A DNA stretch of 64,000 nucleotides, from contig CAXHUL010000253.1 in NCBI GenBank assembly GCA_964019695.1, forward strand, positions 1 to 64,000. The letters run 5' to 3'. Shown here piece by piece: positions 12,199-23,243 of the stretch. The notes beneath the pieces were generated by a model that worked only from the letters and a program-made list of their open reading frames with translations, was not told the DNA's origin and ran no database searches. The position numbers and the translations under genes are program-made. Every line of letters begins with the position of its first letter. The stretch's first letter is position 1. The stretch is from Loripinus fragilis (Eukaryota; Mollusca; Bivalvia; Lucinida; Lucinidae).

Positions 12199-12408
12199 AT
12201 TTGTAAGATTTGTTTGTCTGATTTGATTCTTTATGTCCCATCAACAATCTTTCAGTTATAAAGGGATGGGTCTTCCTGGGTTGAACCAGTACTAAGCTAG
12301 GATTAATGTTCAACACATTGACGCCTGTGAGGCTTGAACCCGCGGCTCCTCGGTCACGAGTCAAGCACTCTACCACTGAGCCAGAGCGCTCTTGAATATT
12401 TGTAAGAT
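12199..12408 (-). mobile_element. tRNA-derived SINE with target-site duplication
   Basis: Read on the minus strand, the head carries a tRNA-like promoter: box A region 'ctggctcagtggtagagtgc' and box B 'gggttcaagcc'. The body continues with 'cttagtactggttcaaccca' and 'gattgttgatgggac', and the tail is AT-rich. An 11-bp duplication, ATTTGTAAGAT, lies at 12199-12209 and 12398-12408, so the unit is 12210-12397. The same family occurs at 32558-32755. RNA polymerase III transcription and LINE-dependent mobilisation are expected for the class, not shown here. Confidence 0.85.
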
Positions 12409-15400
12409 GCCATATCTAAGTAAACAGCTAAAAGCGGGCCACAATCAGCCAGCCAGGGAATGGCGTTTCATAGGCGGGATGATGAGGGCTCACTACTGTA
12501 TGCTGGCTAAGACACTTTTACAGATTCTGCATTGTTATGGAAATCCTCCATTTAAATTCTGTTTCAGGGGCCAAGGAAACGGAAGAAATTTCACATAGCG
12601 ACAATGAGATGATCTTAACTATCTTGGATGAAGTGAGGCATCAAATTGGGGTAGTGTTCCCTGAAGATTAATAGTCCGTTAGGTGAAATGAAATAAGTGA
12701 CCTAATTAAGGAGTTGGTTGCACCCACTAGGTACCAAGGTTCTTATATATCATTTTAAAGCTGAAAGTGTCCTGAGTATGATGCACGATGTTGTCAAGCT
12801 GTAAACCTGTGCAGTCATGTGTAAACTTGCGAATAGCGAGGTATGGTAAGCGAAAAGTTTTCCCATAATTTGTGCACAACAGTTATAGGTAACCTCAAGT
12901 ATTACCTTTATGATGGTAAATATATGCAAAAATATATTAAAGATATCCTACAAGAGCTTGGGAGCAGAATTTTTTGCTTTATTTTTGTAAACAACAATGA
13001 TACTTACCACTGGCGGGTGGGGTAATTGACACAACAGCACACATATATCCATAAACAACTAAAGAAATTTGTAAAATACGTTTTTGTGCTAAAATTTATG
13101 CACATAGCTTATCCAGCGGAACAATTTTGCATTATAAGCTTACAAAGATACACCAAGAGGGGGAAACTTTCATCAATTGCACAATTTTCTCCCTTTAGTT
13201 AAAGGCGATTTGTAAATTACCAAGTGCATGTTTTCCTATTTTTTCTTGTTCCAAAACAAAGCGTAAATACCCTGTTTGGAAATATCATGTCTGAGATTCA
13301 TTCCTTATGTCAGATACATGAATTTAGAATAGACAAATAATATATCAACAGCATGTGCAAACCTCACCTCACTCTGAAAACCATATGCCTTGCTTTGAAA
13401 CGGCACATTAACAGTATGAACAGTTCGCAAAGACCTGTCTCAAACATAAAACTTTGCAGAGCTTTAGTCATATAAGCAATCTTTCAAAACAAAAGTAAAG
13501 ATTTCCTTATTCATATCTGAGTTCATAGCATTGAAACATCTTCTTTAAAACAGTTTCTGTTATTAACGTTACCTTTCTTACTTATGTTCAATAGTTAATA
13601 TTTTGATAGATTATGTCAAATTGTGGATATCAGTTTGCTGAATTAAGAATATAGATTTTAAAAAGCCTTATTTTATTGGACTACACTGAACAAACTTAGC
13701 TTTTAATTCTTATTTTATTAACATGTTTCTGCTGTATACGTCACCTGATCTACTTATATTAAAATATTACTGTTTACTTGCAATATTTGATAGATTGTGT
13801 CAAATAATGATGAATATGAATTAATCTAATTTGACTAGTCTAAAGTCGGTGGATAACATAGCAAACCTTGATAATGTATTATGTAGCAAAGCATTTACAT
13901 ATAACATGTATATGTAGCTCATTAGTTCAAAACAACTGATACTCCTAAACAAACACTGTGACAGTTATTGGATATGTAGTGGATACTATAATTTTTGAGA
14001 TGTTAATATTACCTGTTATTCTGTAACACAATCATACACTTAACTCAGGTAGCCTGTCATACTAGAAAAAGTAAACGGAAAGCGATGGCCAGGTACTGGT
14101 TCAATCAGAACCAAATTTCTGTCTTCCAAACCAAAAAGGGATAGGACAAATAGACATAACACAAAGAGGATGTTAACCAAGTCAGCTCCTTTCCCAAAAG
14201 TTGGTCAATTGGCTACTTAAACCTTACTAAATTTTATTATATCATCTTGATACATAGGTGAAAATAGCAAAGAAACTGACACCAAAACGACTAACATAGA
14301 AAACCACAGCAAACTTACCACCTTAGAATGGTCAATGGATTAACAATTACTGGGTGATTAAACCAATTTAATGTATACCCAATCTGTCTAATATAGTGAT
14401 CTGTGTGCGATGTATAAACTGTCCATACAACAATATAGCCAAAGGTATCAGTCTCCACGATAAAATAGCCACTTTTAGTTATACAGGAAAAAGGTCATAC
14501 AAGTAAGAGCTTTTGAAAGCAACGTCTCCTTCAGCTAACTCCTTAATGTTACATACATCACACTTACTTATAATGAAATGACCAAAATCATGATCTCAAC
14601 GCATATTGTCAGGTGTTCTAAGATACTTTAACACTACATAAAATGACATTTATCTAAAATACGTTGTTATCCTTGTTCTGCTGTATGCACTAATTTGAAT
14701 TACCTATAATTTGCTGTATACATTATCACAATTTGATGTTGTTATGACATTGAAGTAGTAATGTATATCACAGAAATGTGGTTATAGTACTGCCTAAATC
14801 ATTATTCTGATTCTTACCTGTCCAAAGATCATTTTAAAATGAAATAAAATACATTTGTAACTGTATTGAGCAATGTTGCATCTTTATTTTTTTTCTGTGT
14901 GTTCTCATACATATACATGTAGCTCTTAAGCCAGTTATAATACAATATATACATGATTAGGAATAGGATACATCTGTTGGCATTCTATTGACTCAAGTTT
15001 TTTTGTGATTTTACTATTAAGAACTTCTATGCTAGCCAATTAAAATTCTATTTTCATTATAATTATTATTATCTCCCTTTTGAAAAAGATGTCATTTCAC
15101 TAATGGTTAATCTCTCAAATTCCAAGATTATGTTCTTGTAGTGTTTGTTCTGGCAATACATATTTTGTGGGCTTTGTCATTACCAAATTAACTGAGGAGA
15201 AGAATAACATAAGCTTCCAGCTTTCGTTCTACTGGTATATTGCACCTCAAATGGAACACACAGTTTTTCGTTTTTAAAATTTTACATGAAGGTTTCTTCA
15301 CCCTGAAAATTTGCATGCGCATAGATATAGCAAAACCTTAACTAGATTTAAATTTGGGCGGAGAATGATATCAATGTTACTGCTCTGATATCTTGTAAAA

Positions 15401-16074
15401 ATAATAACTTGTAATGAAAATACCCGTTTAGTACCCTTTTTGTACTGTCAGTGCAATACACCTTGGATAGATATCATAGTATTTGCTCAGCTATAAAATG
15501 TCCATTAGAGATTACAGCAGACGATTATTTTTTGACATCAAATGGTGCGGTTTACGATGCAATCCAAGCTGCTTATATAGTTCTACGGATTATGGGTTAT
15601 TAACGAGTTTCATGCCTACCAAGTACCATCATTTTGCCTGCTTCCGTCTGGCTACCTAGTTGTATGTTTTGTTCATGTGTCTGTATGTCCAAGAAATGCA
15701 AAGGCATGTAAATACGAATAAGATCACAGATGTACGGGGATTAACATTTACTACATTTCATTTTATATTTAACTTTTACTGCTTCTTTATATGATGGAAA
15801 ATATGCATGTTTTCGTATGGGAGTGGTGAGATCAATAAGCAGACTCATTCATGGAATAGCTAGGCAAATGGGCGCTTCCAACAAAGAGGGCATTTCGGGT
15901 AGTATACATCTATAGATGTAGCCTTTCGTTTGTGTCACCATCTTTGTGACATGGTTAGATAACTGAAAAATTGATGGCTATGCTAATAAACAGCAACGTA
16001 AGCCAATATACAGCTACATTTAAAACCCACTGATGCATTGTAAATTGTCTTTTATTAGTATATACATGTTTTAG
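12409..16074. other. Long AT-rich stretch without recognised genes
   Basis: No open frame with a recognisable domain and no clear transposon. The only defined item is a roughly 90-bp sequence at 15104-15195, 'tgtttgttctggcaatacat' followed by 'tttgtgggctttgtcattac', which recurs in the same orientation at 18422-18510. Confidence 0.45.
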
Positions 16075-17541
16075 CTTGTTGACACTAATGCCTATAAACT
16101 GCAGCCTTCTTTAAGTGAAAGGGTAATTGTTGATGGGCATGGTTGTCATACAGCCCTACATTTTGGTGTCAAAGCTAAAGAAAATCAAGACAAAGTTCCC
16201 ACGTTGTACTGGTTACCTAAACTCCATAAAAAACCCTATAAAGCAAGATTTATTGCAAATTCTAGTTCTTTTACAACAACAGAACTTTCTAAATTGTTAA
16301 CCTCGTGTCTTACAGCTGTTAAAAAACATGTTATCAAATATTGTGAAAAGGTATATGAGAGATCTGGTAAAAACCTATTTTGGTCGATTAAAAATTCAGG
16401 TGAAATTTTAGATAAACTTAAAGCTAGAGATTTCAATGCGACCAGTTTGTCTACTTATGATTTTTCTACTCTTTACACTACTTTACCTCATAATTTAATT
16501 AAAGATAGACTTATTGATCTTATTGAAAGTACCTTCCAGAGAGAAGGCTCTCCTTACCTTGCATGTAGTGACAGAAATGCTTTTTTTACTTCAGAAAAAC
16601 CTAAAAAATATCATGCATGGTCGTGTCAAAATGTATGCGATGCGCTGACCTTTTTGTTGGACAACATTTTTATTCGATTTGGCACCAAGCTCTATAGACA
16701 AGTTGTTGGGATTCCTATGGGCACTAATTGTGCTCCCCTGGTTGCAGATTTATTCCTGTTTTGTTATGAAAGGGACTTTATGATGTCTCTTTCTGATGAT
16801 AAGCAGGCTGATGTTATTGATGCGTTTAACACTACTTCCAGATATTTGGACGATATTTTAAATATTAATAATGTTTATTTTGACAATATGGTTAGTCAAA
16901 AATACCCTTCAGAGCTCCAACTTAATAAAGCCAATGCCTCTGATACCGAAGCCGCATTTTTAGACTTGCATTTGTCAATTTCTAATGATATTGTTTCTAC
17001 CAAAATTTATGACAAACGTGACGACTTTGATTTTGAAATTGTCAATTTCCCATTTTTAGATGGTGATGTTCCTCGTTCTACATCCTATGGAGTCTATATC
17101 TCTCAACTCATTCGTTTTGCTAGAGCATCTAGCTATGTTGCTGACTTCAACACTCGCAATAAATTGTTAACTCAGAAACTTCTTAAACAAGGCTATCGGT
17201 ATCATAAACTTCGCAAAACATTTTCAAAATTTTATAGACGATACTATGATTTGATTTCTAAATTCCAAGTTGGACTTAAATCTCTCTTGCGCCAAGGACT
17301 TTCGGAACCTGATTTCTATGGTGACTTGGTGTATAAGTTGAAGAAGATTGTTGGCTTTAATAATTTTTCAGCGCAGTTCATTAAAATAATTTCCCATTAT
17401 AAAAAGATTGGCTATAACATTAATGTATTGCAACAGACTGCATGCTTGGTAGTCAACCCAATCACGGTTGGCAACTTTGCTTTCCTCTTTAATTGCACGC
17501 CGGTGGGTCGGACTTCAGACTCTATGATGGTTCCGACTTAA
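16075..17541 (+). CDS. Reverse transcriptase, C-terminal part of a Penelope-like element
   Basis: The frame is open from just after TAG 16072-16074 to TAA 17539-17541, about 488 codons. There is no natural start, because the 5' part of the element is missing. Counting from TTG 16204 as residue 1, RT motifs are LPKLHKKPYKARF (4-16), the first catalytic Asp in TYDFSTLYT (84-92, Asp 86), GIPMGTNCAP (169-178) and the catalytic YLDD (214-217, codons 16843-16854). After the RT comes a basic helical segment, with LLKQGYRYHKLRKTFSKFYRR as its most recognisable stretch. No GIY-YIG domain follows the RT. That agrees with Naiad elements, which carry the endonuclease N-terminally, but the N-terminus is lost here, so the clade is inferred. 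No in-frame UGA is present in the preserved part. Confidence 0.82.
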   Translation, partial: LVDTNAYKLQPSLSERVIVDGHGCHTALHFGVKAKENQDKVPTLYWLPKLHKKPYKARFIANSSSFTTTELSKLLTSCLTAVKKHVIKYCEKVYERSGKNLFWSIKNSGEILDKLKARDFNATSLSTYDFSTLYTTLPHNLIKDRLIDLIESTFQREGSPYLACSDRNAFFTSEKPKKYHAWSCQNVCDALTFLLDNIFIRFGTKLYRQVVGIPMGTNCAPLVADLFLFCYERDFMMSLSDDKQADVIDAFNTTSRYLDDILNINNVYFDNMVSQKYPSELQLNKANASDTEAAFLDLHLSISNDIVSTKIYDKRDDFDFEIVNFPFLDGDVPRSTSYGVYISQLIRFARASSYVADFNTRNKLLTQKLLKQGYRYHKLRKTFSKFYRRYYDLISKFQVGLKSLLRQGLSEPDFYGDLVYKLKKIVGFNNFSAQFIKIISHYKKIGYNINVLQQTACLVVNPITVGNFAFLFNCTPVGRTSDSMMVPT

Positions 17542-18079
17542 AGACTTATCTATTGATGAGATGGTAGGGGCCTGATGCTTTGGCTGTTTGTCGGGCCCAC
17601 CGGGGTTTACCTGTTGGATTTCTTTTGCTCTTTTGTATTCAGTTTAATTTACTGTTGAGTCCTTATCCTTGCTTTATCTCCTTGTTATATCTTGATTTAT
17701 ATGTTTTAGGAGATGATGCATTGATAAGTTAAGGGTCTTTCATGCAAACCAAATATCTATGTGTCTTGATCCACATCTGAATTAAGGGTGAGGTTGGCGC
17801 CGTTAAACCGGTTTAAGCCCTCCAGTAAAATATTTTACTGACCGTTCCAAGGCGGTACTTCTTTTGTGGATCTTTTATGTTTTTGTTCTGTCTTGTGTTT
17901 GCTATGTTTTGTGCGCGTCTGTTTATATGTGCTTTGTGGTCACCTGCTGGGAAAGGGCTGACCTCTTGGCTCTCGTTTGTGGTGTCTTCTGTGAGTTTGT
18001 CACTTTCCCTTTGGTATCCTGGGTCAGGTGTGGTACTTGATTGTATCGATTCCTGATCTTTGCACCATTACTTACTTTT
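16075..18079 (+). mobile_element. Penelope-like (probably Naiad-type) family 1, 5'-truncated copy 1
   Basis: Consists of the C-terminal reverse transcriptase coding region followed by a 538-bp 3' tail (17542-18079). The tail has the marks reused by other family 1 fragments: a hairpin near the stop ('aggggcctgatgctttgg' then 'gtcgggcccacc'), the 18-bp palindrome CAGTAAAATATTTTACTG, 'ccgttccaaggcggt', and the terminus 'ttcctgatctttgcaccatt' plus 'acttac'. The 5' end is abrupt at a stop codon at 16072, as expected for a truncated insertion. Confidence 0.8.
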
Positions 18080-18963
18080 ATATTCAACTGATAGTCATTG
18101 ATCCATATCGCCCAAGGTGCATGAAGGGAATGTTATTTGGCATAAAACATTAAGAATGTTAAAATTACATCCTATCCCAGCATTTATGAAAACGTATACA
18201 AACTTCAAAAAATATTTTTGGTTAGGGTTTTCTGGTTAAAATATATTTTTCGAATTAAATTAAAAATTCCAATTTTAGATTTAATGATATTGCCCAAAGA
18301 CAGTGTTCCATTTGAAGGGCTATACTCCAGTAATCCTTTTACTTTCTGTAACTTGTATATATTTGTATGTGTATCTTAACAAGTTGAAATAAAATATGTT
18401 TAAACTAAATTAACTGAGCGTTAATCTGTTGAATTTCAAGATTATGTACTTGTTGTGTTTGTTCTGGCAATACACATTTTGTGGGCTTTGTCATTACCAA
18501 ATGAACTGTTCTTTAAGCTAGCGTCAATTGTCGAGTGAAGTGTCCTTTATCACATCCCTTATACATTTTGATTTTGAAATCTTATTACAAAATTAGTTTG
18601 TGATATTCAGTTTAAGGTTTGTACAATATATATGTAACGGCTATAAAAATGTATATAATATGACATACCGTACATTACAAAGCATTTATTTGATAAACCT
18701 GTACAAAGACTTATTGAGATGGGCTGGTACCACATATTTACAAAAGAAAACAATAAATTAATAAATGTAGCATTTGGACTGCCTTATGATGCTGGTACGC
18801 TGTCACCATGTAATCTATGTGTATATCATAACGCTTCACTTACAAAAGAAGAGAGAGTATATGCATCTGTTTCAATAGGAAGTAAAATATAAATGGTAAG
18901 TCTTTATGATAACATAATGCTGTATCATGACGAAAAAGCAATTTTTGCTTGTTTGTATGCTTA
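18080..18963. other. No gene; second copy of a 90-bp direct repeat
   Basis: 18422-18510 repeats 15104-15195 in the same orientation ('tgtttgttctggcaatacac' and 'tttgtgggctttgtcattac'). These direct repeats bracket family 1 copy 1 at a distance. The rest is AT-rich DNA with nothing definable. Confidence 0.4.
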
Positions 18964-19045
18964 AAGTCCCAGTCAACAATTTTTCAATTGTGTCTAGAAA
19001 AGTTCCTGTCTTCTTAGGTTGAACCAGTATTTAGCAGCAAATAAA
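18964..19045 (-). mobile_element. SINE 3'-half fragment, degenerate
   Basis: 'aaagtcccagtcaacaattt' and 'cttaggttgaaccagtattt' correspond, with substitutions, to 'tatgtcccatcaacaatctt' and 'tgggttgaaccagtacta' of the SINE at 12210-12397. The tRNA-like head is missing. Confidence 0.55.
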
Positions 19046-19096
19046 ACGCCTTGTTCAAGGATAGAATACAGTGACTCCACAAATGGTGAGTCCCAA

Positions 19097-19292
19097 ACTA
19101 GCAAAGTAATTAAGGGTGCAAAGATGAGGAATCGTTACTATCAAGTACCACACTTGACCCAGGATACCAATGGGAAAGTGACACACTCATTTAGACACCA
19201 CAAACGAGAGCTAGAAGGTCAGCCCTTTCCCAGCAAGTGACAACAAGGCAAATATAACCAGACGCGCACAAAGGCATAGAAAACACAGTCTA
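19097..19292 (-). mobile_element. Penelope-like family 1, 3'-tail fragment
   Basis: Reverse complement of the family 1 terminus: 'aagggtgcaaagatgaggaa' then 'accacacttgacccaggata' and 'gtcagccctttcccagcaag'. It is truncated before the CAGTAAAAT palindrome and abuts a family 2 tail in the opposite orientation. Confidence 0.8.
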
Positions 19293-19296
19293 GTAA

Positions 19297-19857
19297 AGCT
19301 TTAATCGGTGGGTTGGTGCCTGATGCTTATCTGTAGCTGGACCCACCGTGGCTCAACTTGAGGTTTTCTTTAGCTCTGACTATCTGTGAGTCATGAGCCC
19401 TTTTCTTTGTTTCATCCTGGAGTGTTAATTTGATTAAAGTATTTTCCATGATGATACATTGCATTAGTTAGATGGCCTCCATGCGAGCTGAACATTTCTT
19501 GTACTTCAACAACAGCAGAATCTAGGGCGAAGATTTGGTACCAGTAAAATGCATGTAAGCCCCCCGGTGGCTTAGGCTGCTGTCCGTTCTAAGGCGGTGG
19601 TTCTGTTGTTGTTGACTTTTTGTTTATTGTTACTCCCATTGTGGGAGTCTATAATTGTTCTATGTTTTGTTGTATGTTTCTTTATGTCCATTCTAGTATT
19701 GCAATCATCTTGATGTGGAAGAGAGAGCTGATTGCTTTGCTTAATTTGTCTTCCTGGTGTCTCGTGATGGTTGAGCGGCTCTTCTTCGCGGTGCCACGGG
19801 GTTGTCTGCAGTTTGTGATTGTGGTATTTCCTGATCATACTCACTTACTATTTTTTC
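19297..19857 (+). mobile_element. Penelope-like family 2, full 3' tail
   Basis: Starts 'aaagctttaatcggtgggtt' right after the expected stop codon position. It has the hairpin 'tgggttggtgcctgatgc' with 'gctggacccacc', the block 'ccagtaaaatgcatgtaagc', 'ccgttctaaggcggt', and the terminus 'gtggtatttcctgatcatac' plus 'tcactta'. No coding sequence precedes it. It is head-to-head with the family 1 fragment to its left. Confidence 0.82.
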
Positions 19858-19865
19858 TATTCCCA

Positions 19866-19902
19866 ATCTAATGCTTTACCAATTGAGCCACTGTGCTCCA
19901 TC
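19866..19902 (-). repeat. tRNA-like 5'-half fragment
   Basis: On the minus strand 'agcacagtggctcaattggt' followed by 'aaagcat' resembles the D-arm half (box A) of a tRNA or the head of a tRNA-derived SINE. No anticodon arm or T arm follows, so it is not a tRNA gene. Confidence 0.4.
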
Positions 19903-20688
19903 AAAAACCATATCAAAAGACAGATGGAATTTATGACATGATGGTATTGGAGCAACTAATCTTCAATTTTAGCGAGAAAAAGGACGTGAGCATTTTTCAA
20001 TTACTGTTGTTATATATTATGTTACAATTAGGATATTATGCTATAAAAATGCAATCATGTTTTAAACTGGCTTTTGTTGATGCCCATGCAGTTTTTTTGG
20101 CAAACATAAACATAGACTGATATCAGTGTCTCTATGAATCCATACCAACCGCCACTAACTGACCATTCCATATCTTATCTTATGCTAACATTCCAGTCCA
20201 GAATTTTTATTTAGACTGAATCAAACGTCATCTGATTAGAGAGCACAAGAAAAATAAAGTATTTGAAAGAAATGATGAATTAAGCTCAAAGACACCAGTA
20301 TGAATAAAAAATCATACCTGATTAGACTTTATAAGTCTAACATAAACAGAGCTCATCTCTGTTATATATATAGTCCAGTTTCTACATAAAATTAAGAACT
20401 GCACACTGTTTGCATCTTTTGAAATGCATCAGCGAATAATACATGTACGTTAAACAGTATTTAACGTTTTGCCGCAACATCAAATACTTTGTTAAGGTCA
20501 AATACTTTGATAATGTTTCCCGCCACGTTGTGACGTTAAAGTATTTAAATTTAATAACGTCAAAACAACATGGCGATTCATATCCTTCTGAAGAGCTAAT
20601 ATTCTATTAGTGAAAGCGCTACAGGAATAAATGTGTTAAAAAGTGTTTCTTCATTATTTTATTTCTATATATATACCAACACAAGGAT

Positions 20689-20692
<4 letters not shown>
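19903..20692. other. No feature recognised
   Basis: AT-rich DNA. The short plus-strand frame at 19893-20120 has no recognisable domain. 'gttaaagtatttaa'-like phrases recur near 20450-20550 but do not form a defined repeat. Confidence 0.4.

Positions 20693-20774
<82 letters not shown>
20693..20774. repeat. (TA)n microsatellite, left flank of an inverted-repeat element
   Basis: About 82 bp of uninterrupted TA. It ends exactly where the inverted-repeat element at 20775 begins. Confidence 0.9.
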
Positions 20775-21906
<1,132 letters not shown>

Positions 21907-21972
21907 GGCTAATGCACCAAACGAGATATCTTTCCTGTGGCACTGGATCCAGTAAAGGATGCTAAATTGATT

Positions 21973-23243
21973 TGATGTTATTGATGCGTTTAACACTACT
22001 TCCAGATATTTGGACGATATTTTAAATATTAATAATGTTTATTTTGACAATATGGTTAGTCAAATATACCCTTCAGAGCTCCAACTTAATAAAGCCAATG
22101 CCTCTGATACCGAAGCCGCGTTTTTAGACTTGCATTTGTCAATTTCTAATGATATTGTTTCTACCAAAATTTATGACAAACGTGACGACTTTGATTTTGA
22201 AATTGTCAATTTCCCATTTTTAGATGGTGATGTTCCTCGTTCTACATCCTATGGAGTCTATATCTCTCAACTCATTCGTTTTGCTAGAGCATCTAGCTAT
22301 GTTGTTGACTTCAACACTCGCAATAAATTGTTAACTCAGAAACTTCTTAAACAAGGCTATCGGTATCATAAACTTCGCAAAACATTTTCAAAATTTTATA
22401 GACGATACTATGATTTGATTTCTAAATTCCAAGTTGGACTTAAATCTCTCTTGCGCCAAGGACTTTCGGAACCTGATTTCTATGGTGACTTGGTGTATAA
22501 GTTGAAGAAGATTGTTGGCTCTAATAATTTTTCAGCGCAGTTCATTAAAATAATTTCCCATTATAAAAAGATTGGCTATAACATTAATGTATTGCAACAG
22601 ACTGCATGCTTGGTAGTCAACCCAATCACGGTTGGCAACTTTGCTTTCCTCTTTAATTGCACGCCGGTGGGTCGGACTTCAGACTCTATGATGGTTCCGA
22701 CTTAAAGACTTATCTATTGATGAGATGGTAGGGGCCTGATGCTTTGGCTGTTTGTCGGGCCCACCGGGGTTTACCTGTTGGATTTCTTTTGCTCTTTTGT
22801 ATTCAGTTTAATTTACTGTTGAGTCCTTATCCTTGCTTTATCTCCTTGTTATATCTTGATTTATATGTTTTAGGAGATGATGCATTGATAAGTTAAGGGT
22901 CTTTCATGTAAACCAAATATCTATGTGTCTTGATCCACATCTGAATTAAGGGTGAGGTTGGCGCCGTTAAACCGGTTTAAGCCCTCCAGTAAAATATTTT
23001 ACTGACCGTTCCAAGGCGGTACTTCTTTTGTGGATCTTTTATGTTTTTGTTCTGTCTTGTGTTTGCTATGTTTTGTGCGCGTCTGTTTATATGTGCTTTT
23101 TGGTCACCTGCTGGGAAAGGGCTGACCTCTTGGCTCTCGTTTGTGGTGTCTTCTGTGAGTTTGTCACTTTCCCATTGGTATCCTGGGTCAGGTGTGGTAC
23201 TTGATTGTATCGATTCCTGATCTTTGCACCATTACTTACTTTT
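21973..23243 (+). mobile_element. Penelope-like family 1, 5'-truncated copy 2
   Basis: Aligns without indels to 16809-18079 (constant offset 5,164). By eye I count about seven substitutions over 1,271 bp. It begins inside the RT just before the YLDD motif and ends at the same terminal 'ttacttactttt'. Truncation points differ between the two copies while the 3' ends agree, as expected for target-primed reverse transcription. The next base starts the 3' end of an opposite-strand Penelope element. Confidence 0.85.
21975..22705 (+). CDS. Reverse transcriptase fragment (Penelope-like, family 1 copy 2)
   Basis: Open in frame from the truncation point to TAA 22703-22705, about 243 codons. It retains the YLDD-DILNINN catalytic block at its start and the whole post-RT helical segment to the C-terminus TSDSMMVPT. 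Three amino-acid differences from copy 1 were seen: SQKYP to SQIYP, VADF to VVDF and VGFNN to VGSNN. The palm N-terminal half and any endonuclease are absent, so it cannot encode a working enzyme. Confidence 0.8.

Noticed and set aside
17542..17640. SECIS element after the family 1 stop codon
   Set aside because: The hairpin does not show the needed UGA/GA quartet and AA loop, and no in-frame UGA is present in the preserved coding part.
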